A stretch of DNA of 64,000 bases from Lucifuga dentata (GCA_014773175.1 VXCM01001247.1:152940-216939), one strand, 5' to 3'. Positions 13,988-27,627 are shown, numbered from the stretch's first letter. Made by a program: numbers and translations. Notes: generated by a model from the sequence alone, not told the origin.

Positions 13988-15656
13988 CTACCTAGACTGT
14001 GCAGGGCTGAAATGTTTTGTTGCTGGACAAAAAACGGAGAAGGGAAACCGGCAACTCTGTGCAATGAGACATCACTAATACACAGATGTACAACAAAATA
14101 AAACACCAAACGCATCAACAACACACTAAAGATGCAATTCCCCGCCTGGCAAAAACGTACTCAGTAGATTTTAATTGATGCACAAAGCAAATAAGAGGCC
14201 AACACCACCACTCACATCCCTGCCCATCCTTGCCATCACATTAGCAGAACGTATCATGACATGTGCCAGTGTCTCTGACTGCCAATTAAAATTCAGAACC
14301 AGCCAGCACCCCTTCAGCAGTGAGATGACACCCTGCAGACCCTCACCAGTGAGATGCTATAGCATGCATGCACAGACCTCTGTCAGGCTAAAAATATACT
14401 TGCAGCACCGTAGTGCTGTCAGGCTGGGCGCACAGAGCAATGCTAACTAGCTTTGCCGGTAGTGGGAAACTTTACAGATCGCTTGTGGCAAAGGACATAA
14501 TAAACTTATTTCCTCTGAGTTTTTTGACTACATTGTATTTCTCATCATATTCTTTCTGCCAAACTGTCTGACTTGCGCATAAATAAAGGCTTTAGTAAAA
14601 GCTCTTCAACCTTAAGACTCTTTTCCCCAGAGCCCAATATTTCAGATATTGAGTTCAATATTTCAGATCTTCTAGTAAGTTCATGCTCATGCTAATTTTT
14701 ATGTAGCCTAAAAATCGACGATAAGCGGTTCAAATCAGGCAGAATTGGGAAGGAAGGCAGTTATTTAGTGCCATGCTTTGCCTCTCCACCCAGCATGCAG
14801 TTATCAAAATGAGTGTCCTTGCACACTGGCAGTCACATGGTAATCAGGTACAAGATGACTCTGTTACCTGGCAGCTGTAAACAAGATTCTGGAGCTGCTC
14901 AGACAAATAAATAAATACAATACAATACAAACCAAATGCCAAATGTAATACTGACTAAGACTCAAGATTTTAAAATGAACAGTGTAACAAAGACATTATA
15001 CTTGCAATAATCTATAAGCCTGAAACAATTAAACAGCAAAATAAAGTTTCAATTTCCATTCTGTATCTATAAAACACACTGTTATCTGCAGCTTTTTTCT
15101 TCCAGCTCTTTGCAAAAGAAAGCACAACGACTCCAAACTTTCCCTTCATCAAATGTTTTCTGTGTATGAATAAATCCCTGAGACTCAACAGTGGCTTACT
15201 GTTGATTTTATCACTACATTGAATGTGTAGTTGGACACAGCCTACACTGTATTTTGCTACAAAGACATTAAATTGCTTTGGACATTCATTTAGCAAACAT
15301 GCTTTATCACACACTATGGATGTGCACAACTAAATATTCATGGAAGTGTGTGCCAACATCAATGAGTAGAGTGTCTGATGAACAAACGGACTCAGAAGTT
15401 ATCTGCTGAGTGCACAGAAACCCAGCGATATGAATAATGAAAGCCTGCTGCTCAATAATGAATGTCTGCATGCTCACACTGCAGCTGCACTTGTTTGGCC
15501 TGTGAGGGAAATTTCATTATACCATCTCCCTCGCTGTTCACACAGAAGTGAAGGACGGCACACAAGCTAAGCAGCAACCCCCGTCAGCTCAAATGACAGA
15601 AAACTATCTGAAAAAAAAGTCATCAAAAAGCAGGCATGCACATACACACAAGGGGC

Positions 15657-15692
15657 ACTGCATGCTTCCAATAAAAATTGGAAGCATGCAGT
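15657..15692. repeat. 15-bp perfect foldback
   Basis: Left arm 15657-15671 (ACTGCATGCTTCCAA) and its exact complement 15678-15692 are separated by a 6-nt loop TAAAAA. Confidence 0.9.
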
Positions 15693-18600
15693 CCCTCAAA
15701 AATACACATCATCTTCTCTCACTGAGATCAATGAGTCCAAACCAGAGGCTGTATGTCTCAGGACAGTTAGCAAATGAATGAGAAAATCTTTCTCTTAGTA
15801 AAGAATAGGATGTGACAAGAGCTGACATTTTATTGATAGTGTAGGCTTTTATATGTTGTAATATAATAAGCACTGCAACCAGCATCAGACAGAAATAATA
15901 ATCCTGAGAGCAACATGTCAAAAACAATTCTACTTTGAGTGCAAAAGCCATGAATCACAAGATAAGAGGCCTCACGTTTCAACGGTTCAAGAGGCCTTTG
16001 AGCGTTTGATTTCAAATCATTTCAAATACTTCATCACCTCTCAGTCTCTCTACATGGTCTGTGTGACAAAATGCAAAAATCAATCTCTTGTGGTCAAACC
16101 CCTTTGATCTACACTTAAAAATAGATATAACGTGTCAGACATGAAAAGATTAGACCTGATTAGAATCTTTCCATTTTGGGCAGAGTTATGCTGAGGTCAC
16201 TATAGTCCATATATTTAAAAGAATGGCTGCACTTGTTATTAATGCCAGGGTGCTCAGGCTGGATGCAGGCTGATTAGGTGAAGTTGGTTAGCCACTGAAA
16301 TGAAGTGGCACTCAGCAGTGACATGCAGCGAAACTGCAGGCTTATAGAAACAATAATAAGAAATTTGCATTTACATGTTACAGCACACCAACACACAAAC
16401 AAACTGACACCTATAAGACTGACTTCTGGTTATTCCAGTCAAAACCATTATTAGGTTAGGAAGTGTAATCCAACCTTAAACAAGACAACACTCTATTATT
16501 TAAAAAAAAACAAAAACAAAAAAAAAACAACCATGCCTGAATTTGTAAGCTCAAGATAAAACAGACTACTATATGCTTTAAAAGGTAAGATGTTTGTTTC
16601 CCTTATGATTTAAAGAGAAACTGATTTAAAGAGCAGGATCTAACAGCTGAATTCTCATTTTGGGAATCAACTTTTTCAAATCATTACAGACCACTGAAGT
16701 CATCCAAACAAGATCCTGTTTGGAACTAAATCCTGGCTCTACAAAAACTTACAATCCCGTGAATAATGCTTCCCACACCATGAGAGCTACCATGTTTCAG
16801 AAAATAATGCTTATGAAACACCCCAATAACAAACTGAAAAGCCACTCAGGGAACTGTGTGGAACTTGGCAGCAGCTGAGGGATGGATATGTGAGAAAGGG
16901 AAACAGACGGGAAGCAGGGAGGATTTGTGGGATAAACTGGACCAATAAGACAGCACCTACGGCAGCTGTGCAAACCTTTCATAGACTGTCCCTTGAGTGT
17001 GTGATGTCACTATTCAGTGTGTGCATAAAAGAGACAATCTGGACACAAAAGTGCAGACAGGCCAGAATTATGATGGTTAGTGAAGGTGCTCTTGCCTGAG
17101 GTGATGCCAGTGGGTAAAGAATGGCAGGACTGACCGGCGGGATGTGACCAAGCCCCGGTTTGATCAGCGAGTCCTGATCATTTCTGTTATCAGAAAAACA
17201 GAACCTTTTCTAATTAGATGAAACACATGCTGAGTTCAGTTCAATGCGCATGCAAGGAAGCATATGAGGAGCTGCATTCTATTATACTGCATGTCTGTTA
17301 CGAAGAAAACAAAACAAGTGTTCATTCAGCATCTCGTCATTTTAGCTCCACCTCTCCAGGCACACACTCGCTGAAGACAATAGGTGATGCAGAAGCAGCA
17401 GGCGGTGGTTACTCGCTGTCATTTGTGTCTCCCTTCATCTATAGAAACCACATGCTCGTTAGGGTTCAAAAGGTCAGCAGCACGAATCACAAGACCTGTG
17501 TCTCAAGACATCTCCGTTCCCCATCCACCAGCCCATTCCTCTGACAGCAATGCTCAAAGTGATAATCCACCCAAAATATACTTTTAAGTATCAAACACTG
17601 TTACCCATTGGTTTGAAAGGTGGTGCTGAGAACTTATAGATTCAACTTGCTATAAAACAGCAGCTTTGGTCAGCTCAAATTCAATTACAGTGTAGTCGTG
17701 ACATAATCCACTTTGCGTGCTCAGTATGATCTAATCAACATTGTTAGGACTAAATGTGGCTAAAAGGAAGGTGACGGCACTACATGGAATCTTCTGGTGA
17801 AACTGCGAATGTACTGAGCAAATGGAAACTGAAAACTGACCAAACTTAAGACGCATTCTGATGAAAACACTGTGGAATATCACTTTAAAAAAAAACACTT
17901 AAAGACAACTTAGTAAATATTCTCTGTATACAAATGGAGAGAGAAGTGGGGCTGAAGGAAAAAAACAAATCTGGAGCAAGCGGGACTGAAGGGTGGCTTA
18001 ATAGTTTAGTATAAACAGCAATGTAGAGGATTGATTCAATTAAGGACGAGGCCATCCACTTACTCTGACATTATATTGAACAATGATAAAGACATTGATT
18101 CAGAATGCCTGCCAAGCAGTTTTGCCAAGGCGAGAAGAGATTTTCTAGACTGTGATGGAACGTTACTTAAGGCGTATTTAGATGGAAAGTGTGTATTGTT
18201 ACACCCTGTGTAAATCTACAGGATCACAACAGACAACTCCACACTGTACACTCACACACACACACATACAATCCCATGTAGATTTGACTTGATCATTAGA
18301 TCAAGCCCACAGTGGTATCTTGTCTCTGGTGGAGGCGATGTGGGTGTCAATGGGATGGAGAGCAGAGACAAAAGCAGCTCTCAGCCCCTTTTCTCCCTCT
18401 TGCAGTTGGCTGTCACCAGGCATTGTGCAGCACTCTGCTCGTCTCCAATCCAGTCTTTAAAAGGAAGCAAATCCAATTCTTTCTGCAGGTATAAAGACAC
18501 TCACCCCCCCATTCTCTTCTCTTGGTTGCCTATTTTTTCCTCTTATCAGTGGGCACATTTCAATCCCTTTGGCATTCTCTTCATTAGTTGGTGAGGCTAG

Positions 18601-18927
18601 TGTGTGTGTGTGTGTACAAATGTGCAAGTAAAAGCAAAAGAGAGTGAGACAAAATCCAGGGCAGCAGTTATAACTGCTCCCACACAATTCCTTGTTATCT
18701 TTCCTGGTCAGTCAGACCTTGGCTTGTCTGTCGTCTCCCTCATCACTGCACTCCAGATTTAAGGTGTGTGTCTGAGGATGTCTGAGTCATCATGCCCTTG
18801 TCAGTCACAGTCACCAGTGCATCTTTTTTTATAACCAAGAGCTCTCTCAGTCCTGTTGAAGACAGATAAAATCCTACTCAGCTTTGCCTCAAATTTTAGA
18901 ATCCAACTCTTTTTCCTCCTGCATTAC

Positions 18928-18965
18928 AGCTGCTTAAGTAGCCCCACACAGCTACTTAAGCAGCT
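18928..18965. repeat. 15-bp perfect foldback
   Basis: Left arm 18928-18942 (AGCTGCTTAAGTAGC) pairs exactly with 18951-18965 across an 8-nt loop. Confidence 0.9.
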
Positions 18966-19204
18966 AAAAAGATGGCGAAATAAAAGCTCAACGAGAATGT
19001 GAAGTGTTATGTGCGTGACTAGTGTGTCCTTGCAGTTAAACTCAATTCCACATGTAGTTATTCCTTAAGACAACATGGCTCAAATAACAACGGTAAAAAA
19101 AAATAAAATGACGTAGTGAAACAATCCCAGAAAGATTTGGAAAATTTGATTTGGCTCGGAAAACAACCGCCTTCATTCTTTCTGTTCCCTCTCTCCGCTC
19201 TGTG

Positions 19205-19400
19205 TTACCTTTGTCTGAACTCACTGTACTGCACAAATGAAATCTGCTCAAGGCTGCAGACGTCGCTCGTGTCCAACTGAGACAGAAGAGGAGGCAAAAC
19301 GGGTTCAGCGGAAGCAGTCGGCACTGGCTGCTCCGGCTTCGGTAAAGCCAGAAGCGTAAGACACGTATTGGACCATGACAAAAAGACAGAAGTGAGACGG
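19205..19400. promoter_or_regulatory. CpG-enriched patch in the wasf1 intron
   Basis: CpG dinucleotides are visibly denser here than in the surrounding AT-rich intron. On the minus strand an AAAG|GTAACA donor-like site occurs at about 19209-19212. An alternative wasf1 leader exon or promoter is possible. The 158-codon minus-strand open frame over 19042-19518 resembles no known protein and is not called a gene. Confidence 0.22.
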
Positions 19401-19937
19401 ACGGAAAACAAGGACAGAAAATGAGAGAATAAACACAGGAAGCTTGTGAACGATAACTGAATGCAATACAGATGAAAAAAGAGGAGAGCAGAAGCAGCAG
19501 GCTGTCGGTCAGCATCAACCTCCTCAGGCTGAGCTATGCTAAACCCTGCTTTTGCCTTCAGTCACTGCTAACATTTACATAACCCAACACTGATGTGACC
19601 TTTGACCTTACACTACACTGCAGGATGGACTGCAGTGCAAGAGGATGATTCTCCTTTGGGCAGCTCATGCCAAGCTCATTTAACTCCAAACAGTGGCCTG
19701 GCCTTTAGCCAATGTAGGATCATGTACACACACACACATACAAACTTTGGACTCTGGTGTAGGCATATATAGCAGGGTGACATGAAGGCACCAAATTACA
19801 GTAGTGTGTAACCAGTAGAGACATAACCACCCCGACATGCTTATCTCAACCTAATCCAGCTTCCTTTATCCACTTTTCTCCTTGTTTTATTTTGCCACCA
19901 TCTTGGTTTGTCGTCAGACCTAAACTGGCCATGAATA

Positions 19938-20458
19938 AGGCTGCTTTCACATTACAAGCACTGAGCGGTGCTCTGGGCTGGGTGTCCATTATTGTGTATT
20001 GGGAGCAGAGTGGTGACTCCTAACCTCGCAGCACGCTGCCTTGAGTGATGTGCACGGTGCGGATTCTCTGCTTTGCCGCTGCGCTCAAAGTTCAACCAAA
20101 TTCAACTTTGACCTGTCTTCCGTTGACCTTTCCAATGGGCAACCAATGAGAGAATAGTTGTATATGACATAAGCAGAAGTGACAAGAGCAATGAAAGAGA
20201 GGCTCATAACCTGTGTGGAGCCATTTCCCATGTTGTATAACACAACTTTAAAATTTTACTGTAATCTGTGCAGAAAGGTATTGCAAACCGTCAGCGGTCA
20301 GAAAGAGCTAATCTATGCTTGTATTGGCTGTGTGTAGCTCAGGTGCTTCTTGATGACTTGTGTTGCTTGTTGGCACTCCATTCCATGACCAAGGAGTGTA
20401 GGCAGCAATGAGAGTGACTATGGGGAGCAAAAGACTGCTTATCATGTGAAAGCACCCT
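19938..20458. mobile_element. non-autonomous DNA transposon with short inverted ends
   Basis: The left end reads AGGCTGCTTTCACAT and the right end is the complement of AGGGTGCTTTCACAT, 521 bp apart. There is one mismatch over 15 bp. No transposase frame exists inside. Ends of the GCTTTCACA type occur in fish MITEs, but no clear target duplication was seen, so family assignment is open. Confidence 0.5.
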
Positions 20459-20729
20459 GACATTACCTGAAAAACAGCAGCTTCAATTACCGCAGTCCAT
20501 CTGTTGCTCTGCACACACTCAAACGGAACTTCTTTCACAGCTCTTCATGTTGTGCGTGTGGATGTTTGTGTGTTTTCTAATCTACACACACTGTGACAGC
20601 TTCCAAATAATTCCTAATTAGTTTATACTCATTTCTTAAGTCATTATGGACTCGGTTTAAATATAAGTCTGTTATATTTGAAGGTTGGTTTGAAAGTAGG
20701 CTGGTGAACTGGAATCTATTATTGAGGCC

Positions 20730-20775
20730 TTCCTCACAGCAGGCACTTCAACTTTAAACTGCCTGCTGTGAGGAA
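20730..20775. repeat. 16-bp perfect foldback
   Basis: Left arm 20730-20745 (TTCCTCACAGCAGGCA) pairs exactly with 20760-20775 across 14 nt. It lies immediately next to the inverted-end element at 20782, and may be part of the same mobile unit. Confidence 0.88.
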
Positions 20776-20781
20776 CGAATA

Positions 20782-20900
20782 ACAGGTGGAACTAATAACA
20801 TTAATAATTGCTGCATTCAAGGATCTTCTATTATTCATTCAGGCTCACTGACACACCTACATGCAATGAAGCCATTAGTAATGTTATTAGTTACACCTGT
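20782..20900. mobile_element. short MITE with about 28-bp inverted ends
   Basis: The left end 20782-20809 begins ACAGGTGGAACTAATAACAT. The right end 20873-20900 is its complement with three mismatches. The 119-bp unit has no coding capacity. Ends with ACAGGTGTAACTAATAACAT are familiar to me from fish intron repeats, but the superfamily is not certain. Confidence 0.6.
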
Positions 20901-22195
20901 GCTTTTCCTGCTATGGTAAGTTAAACTGTCCACCATGAAGAAAGATCTGCTGTCCAAAATCAATATTAAGCACAATGAATTGTCTTTTCTCTTATTACCC
21001 ACCAGGGTGGTCAAACCCAGCTAAGGAACAGCATTTTTGGAGCTGGTAAATAGTCTGATCTAGATTTATTAAACCTTTGCACCTTGATTCAGATGTTTAC
21101 TGCGTCTGGAGATTTGTGTGTTATTTGTCAAACAGGTGCAGCAACCTGGACGCTGTTGTTTTGCATGCAGTCGGTGAAGTATTCCTCTCTCCTTATTTAA
21201 ATATTAAAAGGTGGGTGTGGTTGATTGAACATTCCGCAGAGTTTGCTTAGATCTAGGCATCAAAAACAAAGTTCAGTCCCCATGTAGTGCAGAAGACCCT
21301 GCAGAAGTTACATTTCTGAAGAGGTTTACACCAGCAGCAATGGCACCTCTACGTACCCATGAAGCCCCACAGATACACCACATGTAGATGCACCACCTGA
21401 TGTGCAAGTCAGCCTTAAAGCTGCAATCTGCAACTTTTCCACATTCAATCTACAGCAAAGATGACACAGCATCTCATTGTATTTTTGTGAAGTTGTATCA
21501 ACTCGTTGTTGATGGTATGGAAGGATATTGTCACCACAGCCCACATATTATGAAAGCAAATTCATATCAACCAGACAACCTATCAGCATTTCTCAGTGGA
21601 GTACGGAAGTGATTTTACTCCAGATGAATATGATAATCTGTTAATAAAATAAGCATTATGGACCTGGCTTTATCACTACTCTCATATCATTACTGGTTAC
21701 GAACCAATTCTGTGGTGGTCCGGTTGACAGGCGGCGTCATGTCGTCTCATAAAAAATGGCGACGTGCAGTGATGATGGCTGGCAGTCGCAGCTCACCAGT
21801 GTGGCATCACTCTTGGACCTCTGAGGCAATGACTTACATTCACACATCCACCATCTTGTGGCCCAGTGACACTCACGAGAGCTAAAAAAATGCAGAGGGA
21901 TACACATGATCTCATGCATACAAATGAATGTACAAACACACGCATGCATGCATACCTTTACTCCCGAGCAAGGACAAAGCACTAAAGCCCAAGGACAGTG
22001 TCAGAGTAAAACAAGATGACTGTTATACTGTTATTTTCTGAGATCAAAATTCAAGATTTACATGAGTGATTTCACTCACTTTTAATCATATAACGGCAGC
22101 TCAGACACTTTATAGCTGTAGGCATGTGTGACTAAATGAAGGGAGCTTATGTAAGGGAACTTTACAACAGACTGTCTTGAATTATCTATTCCCTA

Positions 22196-22253
22196 CAGTG
22201 ATTAAATCAAAGTCAGTCTCATGACGTTGAGACTGACTTTGATTTAGTCACTG
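22196..22253. repeat. 26-bp near-perfect foldback
   Basis: Arms 22196-22221 and 22228-22253 pair over 26 bp with one G.T wobble. The 6-nt loop is TGACGT. The arm includes AAATCAAAGTCAGTCTC. Confidence 0.92.
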
Positions 22254-25200
22254 CATCATCCAAATTCTAACATCATTTACACAGATATGGAATTAGAAAC
22301 ACAACGAGCATATAATTGTATGGACGTGGAAGGCTGTCTATTCTTTTACTAAACAACCACCTTCCACCAATTCATCTCAATCTTTAGTAGCTGCTTTTTC
22401 ACAGATATGAATCTCCGAGCGTCTCTGACCCTCTTCTGAAGAAATGATTTGTCCTGGTGAATTGACAGCATTGCTTCTGTGTGACAGGCAGCAGTAACAC
22501 AGGAGCTGTTACAGTACCTGTCCCTGCTGAGGCATTTTCCCCTGCTAAACGTTGCAGACAAAAAAAAAAAACAAAAAGGAAGGCAAATTTGCATCCCACT
22601 TCTGATCTGGAATAGAAGCAAAGTTTGCACCAATGTTCTGTGCTGGGTTTCTATTCAGGACAAATCAGACGAGCTTTGTTCTCGTGCACCACGCACGGCC
22701 AAAGCAGAGCTGGACCCTCACTGTGAGCTGTAAATGAACAGCCAAATATTGGCTCTTAATTGAAGGCAGCAGTTGTCTGTGCTCAGGCTCCCTGCTGCCA
22801 AATTGTGGTCAAACACATTGAGATGCTAAGTGGCTACTTCCTCTCTCTGTCTCTTTTTTCTCTCAGTAGTTTCTGCTATTTCCTTCATCATTCCTTGATA
22901 AACTTTGGTCTTTTGCCATTGTTAAAGCTTATTTTCTAATAAAAAGCCAACTTATTAGGCTATATATGGTAGACAAATGCCACAGGGACAAGAGGGACTA
23001 GTCGCCGACAACAGTAATGAGATGTATTTACACCAACACCAGCACAACCCCTTGAGTCTTTCATTTTCTGCTGCTTTTCTCAAATCCTCCACTGTCTTTC
23101 CTTCGCCATTTATTCCTTTCTATTCCATGTGCTGTTAACCAGTGCAAGAAGACGAATCTGGAAGAAAGACGAGTCTGTGTCAAAACTGTAATGAAAATTC
23201 AGCAAGTCTGTATTGAACACGCACATCTGAATCTTGACGAGAAGGATTCCAGCAGTAGACATGATAAAAGTGCCTTGCTTCCAATTTCTCCAAACTCCAT
23301 TAATCAACGCACATCACCACGACAACCGGCATACCGGCCGTTCCAGCTCAATAAGAACCAATCAGGGAAAGAGAGGGTGAGAGGGTGTTGAAGGGTTGAA
23401 CTCAGACCAAGAGAGGAAGAGAGGAGACAGATATTGAGAGAAAAAGGAAAGGGAGAGAGGGAAAAGCAAATCCTTCATGAAGAGGATCGTTGTTTTGCTT
23501 AACTTTGCGTATTCAAATCAAATGAAATACAAACACGCACATTTTGCAGCAGCACTAAATGTATTTGATGTCAGCCAGCAGTATTTTCAGTGGCTTACAC
23601 ACAGGACAGAAAATCCATGGTCACCTAAAAGTGCAGGTACATTACACTGCAATTACTTTGCTAATATAAACACAAACTAAGGGATACTCTAACCGCGAAC
23701 AAACACACAGATAGACACACACACACAAACAAACTCTCTGTGCCTGAGCCAGGAGCTATTCAGGAGAATACCCTATCCAATTCACTCCTGGGGCAGACCT
23801 GGGTTGCATTGTGCTGTATCAGACTACATTTACCATCCAAACACACACACGACACCGAGGGAGGTGGCTCAGTCACCCTCATCTTTCCCATTGTGTCCCT
23901 CGTTTGGCTCTTTGTGGTGAGAATAAGCCATGCAGGCCATAGGAAACTGTGGTGCTCCATTCCCAAATACCTGGCTATTACTGAATGACGAGTCCTGGGG
24001 GATTCCTGACTCTGTTTAGACACCAAACAGTCATGAGCTCACAAGAGGCAAACAACAAACACTTTAAACAAATGTAGCAGTTTTTTCTCCTTTTGGCAGC
24101 GTGTTATGTGCTCTGAGCAATATTTAGACTGTTATGACACTAAAGACGTTCACGCAAACACATGCTAATTATTATGCATTTAGTTGGAATCCAGGGGCAC
24201 ATCCATATGTATTTGTACAGCTGTGGATTCTGGTCAAGTTGGACATATAAAATACAGACAGGCTCAATATAAAAGCAAGCAAATCCTTATGAAAGTTAAT
24301 CACAACCCAAATTAACAGTGAGTGAGTTTTTTTTTAACAGAGGTGCACTAAGAGGACCTGCTGTCTTGGTACCCGTGAGATCCAGTACATATATGTGGGC
24401 AAAGAATAAGAGAGACAGAAGAAAGATAGAAGACAAAAATAACAGACATGGCTAGAGAGAGATTACACTAAATTGTTGCAGTTATGGTGGGAAAACACAG
24501 GACTTTTAAGCTCAGATTAGACTTATGTCTTTGCCCTGTTGGCAGTGGCAGAGACGCAGTCAGACAGGTCTATTTCAGAAGCATCCTGTCAACTCAGAGA
24601 GACTGCATCAACGCCCTCTCTACCCCTGGGTGACAGTAGGAGAATGAAACGGGGGCTGAAAAAGGCAGAATGCCAACAATGAGACAATGAGAAAGATAAG
24701 GTGGACAGAACAAGAAGACTGAGAAGAACCACAAAGTGGAAGAGACAGAAATGCAACACCTTCCTGTATGTCTGGATATTGAGTTTACACTGAAAATTGT
24801 TCTATCTTGAAAATAAAAATAAATTGTCCTTGAAGTGCTTGAGGTTCTAAAAAGTACTGAATTTCATTTGGATTTTTTTTCTTGTCCCTCAGTATAATTA
24901 ACTTTCATATATTGTGTTGAGGAATATTGCTTCATCTTAAAAAAGAAAAGAGAAAAAATGGATTCAGGAAACACAATCTGGTATACCACAAAACCTACAG
25001 TGTCATGATAATGTTGTATTAGGCACACTATGAAAACTCCATTCCCTCGAGTTACAGAGCAAGAGAGGAAGTGAGAAGTGAGAGAGGTCTGCAGCACCCA
25101 CTGAAAAATGGGTTAAATAAGGGAAAGGAGAGTAAAAGAGAAAATAAATCCAGTTACTGTAAATTCTCTCTTTTTGCAGCTTGAGTAGAAACTCAGAACC

Positions 25201-25657
25201 AAGAACTGACAGATATATGAACAAATTGGGAAAGGAGGTGGTGGTAGTGGCAGGGAGGGGGCACAAGGAGCACCAGTCAGACAGGCTGAACGGAGCCCGG
25301 GTGTCCCACTGTCAGGCTGGTTCTGACCGGGGACAGAAGCGGTATTGTGGAGCTGTGGGCCTCCTCAGGGGGAATGAACAATAGCTCCTGTGTGTGAGCC
25401 TTTGGAGCATCCTAACAGCTGGGAGATAGGAGGTCTTGTCTGTAGCTCCACTAAATAGCACGTAAAAAGGAGCAGTGCACACATATATACAAAGTCTCTG
25501 CTTTTCCCCAAATCCCTGGACCACCTCACCACCCCCTCCCCACCTCCCCTTCATGCCAGGCAGCCATTCTCCTTTTTATTTCTCTCTACTCGCTATCTTT
25601 GTGACCTCTTATTCTCTGTGTCTCGCTCTCACCCCACTTCTCTGTAGAGAGAGCGAG

Positions 25658-25660
<3 letters not shown>

Positions 25661-25704
<44 letters not shown>
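25661..25704. repeat. (GA)n microsatellite
   Basis: Twenty-two AG units in the wasf1 first intron. Shorter GA runs occur at 2946-2972 and near 8575-8591. Confidence 0.94.
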
Positions 25705-25707
<3 letters not shown>

Positions 25708-26625
25708 ATTCTTGCTGGCATGAGAAAGCAAGAGACTGGCAGAGGATCAGAGTAATGTCAACAACTAAGAGAGGTCCAAACGTCTTTGCAGGAACCACGC
25801 CAAAGCCCTTCTATCATGAGGGCCTCTGAAACTTAAGAAAAAACACAAAAACTGCCAGCTATGCTGAAATGTCATCCCTCGCAGCAAGTAGTTCACAAAG
25901 AGCGTCAGATAAAACTACGATACTCTTGATTCTGGAAATACACTCAAAACGTAGCAAGTATGAATTCAATCTGGTTCTAGAGGCCCAGGTGATTTTAAGT
26001 GCTTGCCAGCCTATTTAAAATATGGTAAATATGTTAATGTGCATGTACGATCCCTCTGAGCTGTTATGAAACCTATGCTATAGCTCAGACTCAGTCATGT
26101 GATGTTTTGGATGCCACTGTTGCAGTCTGATAAATTTAACAGCTGCATGGGGCCTCAGTCTGTTTTGTCAGATGAGTCAGTGCTGCTTTGACATATGCCA
26201 TCATACATTCATTCAGTCTTATATGGAAATCGTACATATTTAGTACACATTCTATGTATTCAACATGAGAATGTACTGAGATCACTGCTGGAGGATTTTT
26301 CCTAACCCTTATTATAATTTGAACAAAAAGTCTAGTGTGATTTAATCTAGTCAAAATCTGCTAAAATGGATTTACAATTCCAATGTCAGTTTTATAGATA
26401 AATGGGTCATCTTAAATAAGGTTATACCCTAAATAGCACATGGCATGAAACAAACATCCCAGTCCTAGTGGATTGCCGGTTACAGCAATAGTGATGTGCA
26501 TTTGAGAAAAGCAGGGCATCAAGTGTGGCTCGGTAGCTTCCCGCGTGTCTGAGCTGAATCCTGACAGAACTTCTATTATCTAGAACAGTCTTGCTTTATT
26601 GTGATGTGTCCCGGTTTCCAAAGTT

Positions 26626-26665
26626 AAAAAAAAAAAAAAAAAAAANAAAAAAAAAAAAAAAAAAA
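26626..26665. repeat. poly-A tract with N
   Basis: About 39 A with N at 26646. A second poly-A run lies at 27158-27182. The N marks an uncertain join, so the length is unreliable. Confidence 0.85.
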
Positions 26666-27580
26666 TGCTAGCATGACCTGCTTTTCAATGCAGAAGTTCA
26701 AACTATGAAATCCAGGTGCGTTGTGGTAAACACAGCAAAGTTTGTGCTTTATGAAGTTTCAGAGTATCATTGCCTAAACAGCACATGCACAAATTCTGAT
26801 TTGTCATTAATCAGCTTCTGCTATTTGTGATAGGGTGTATGGACTGAGTAACTTAATGCTCTGTCTTCACTAACTCATTGTGTGAGTGAAGTCCTCAAAC
26901 TGCATTCATGATGATTTTCTTGTGATCCAGTGACTCATAGACATCACCTGCATCACTATTACAGCTAATCTTCTGTCTCTGCAACAGGCAGTATACCATA
27001 GATATGCTCTGCTACAGCTGATCATCCCATAGGTAATTCATTCATCACCACAATCGATCTGACTGCATCTGCTCACTGCAGGCTGCCCCAACACAAAACC
27101 AATTTCAGAACTGGCTGGTTGCTTCACACAGTAACAGTTCCCTGCAGCATCCCAGACAAAAAAAAAAAAAAAAAAAAAAAAAGGCAAAAGAACAGACTAC
27201 AGATAACATATAAGGTCAGTTTATTGTAACCGCTATCCCATACACCACCTCCTGCACTGCAGCAAACATCTTTAACTGTCACCACATACAAGCTCACTCC
27301 AAAACAGTCTAAAATACACACTTTTTGCTGCACTTTAAGAAGTACAAAGAAGGTTTCAGATTTCACAAAGCATGATTTTCACTGGGCAGAGGGCTACCAT
27401 CCCCCATGACTGCAAACCAAGCTGGCTGGAATACGACCCCAGCCCATATCCTCTAATCTGAGACAAGTCAATGCATTCTTACAGGGAAAATCTAATCGCT
27501 GCTCGTCAATACAAGTGATTTGCGCCATTATGTTGTAAGAAACTGAACTCTAAACCCAAATGACTGCTAGATTATGGACA

Positions 27581-27624
<44 letters not shown>
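27581..27624. repeat. (AT)n microsatellite
   Basis: An AT dinucleotide run of about 44 nt with small interruptions near its start. Confidence 0.93.

Positions 27625-27627
<3 letters not shown>

Noticed and set aside
17095..17170. Possible second SINE head with a GGTTTGATC B-box-like motif
   Set aside because: No matching A box at the right distance and no second copy in the window.
19042..19518. Longest non-exonic open frame (158 codons, minus strand) with a hydrophobic start
   Set aside because: Composition is cysteine-, serine- and leucine-rich as in chance frames, no family is recognisable, and no splice partners or neighbouring coding context exist.
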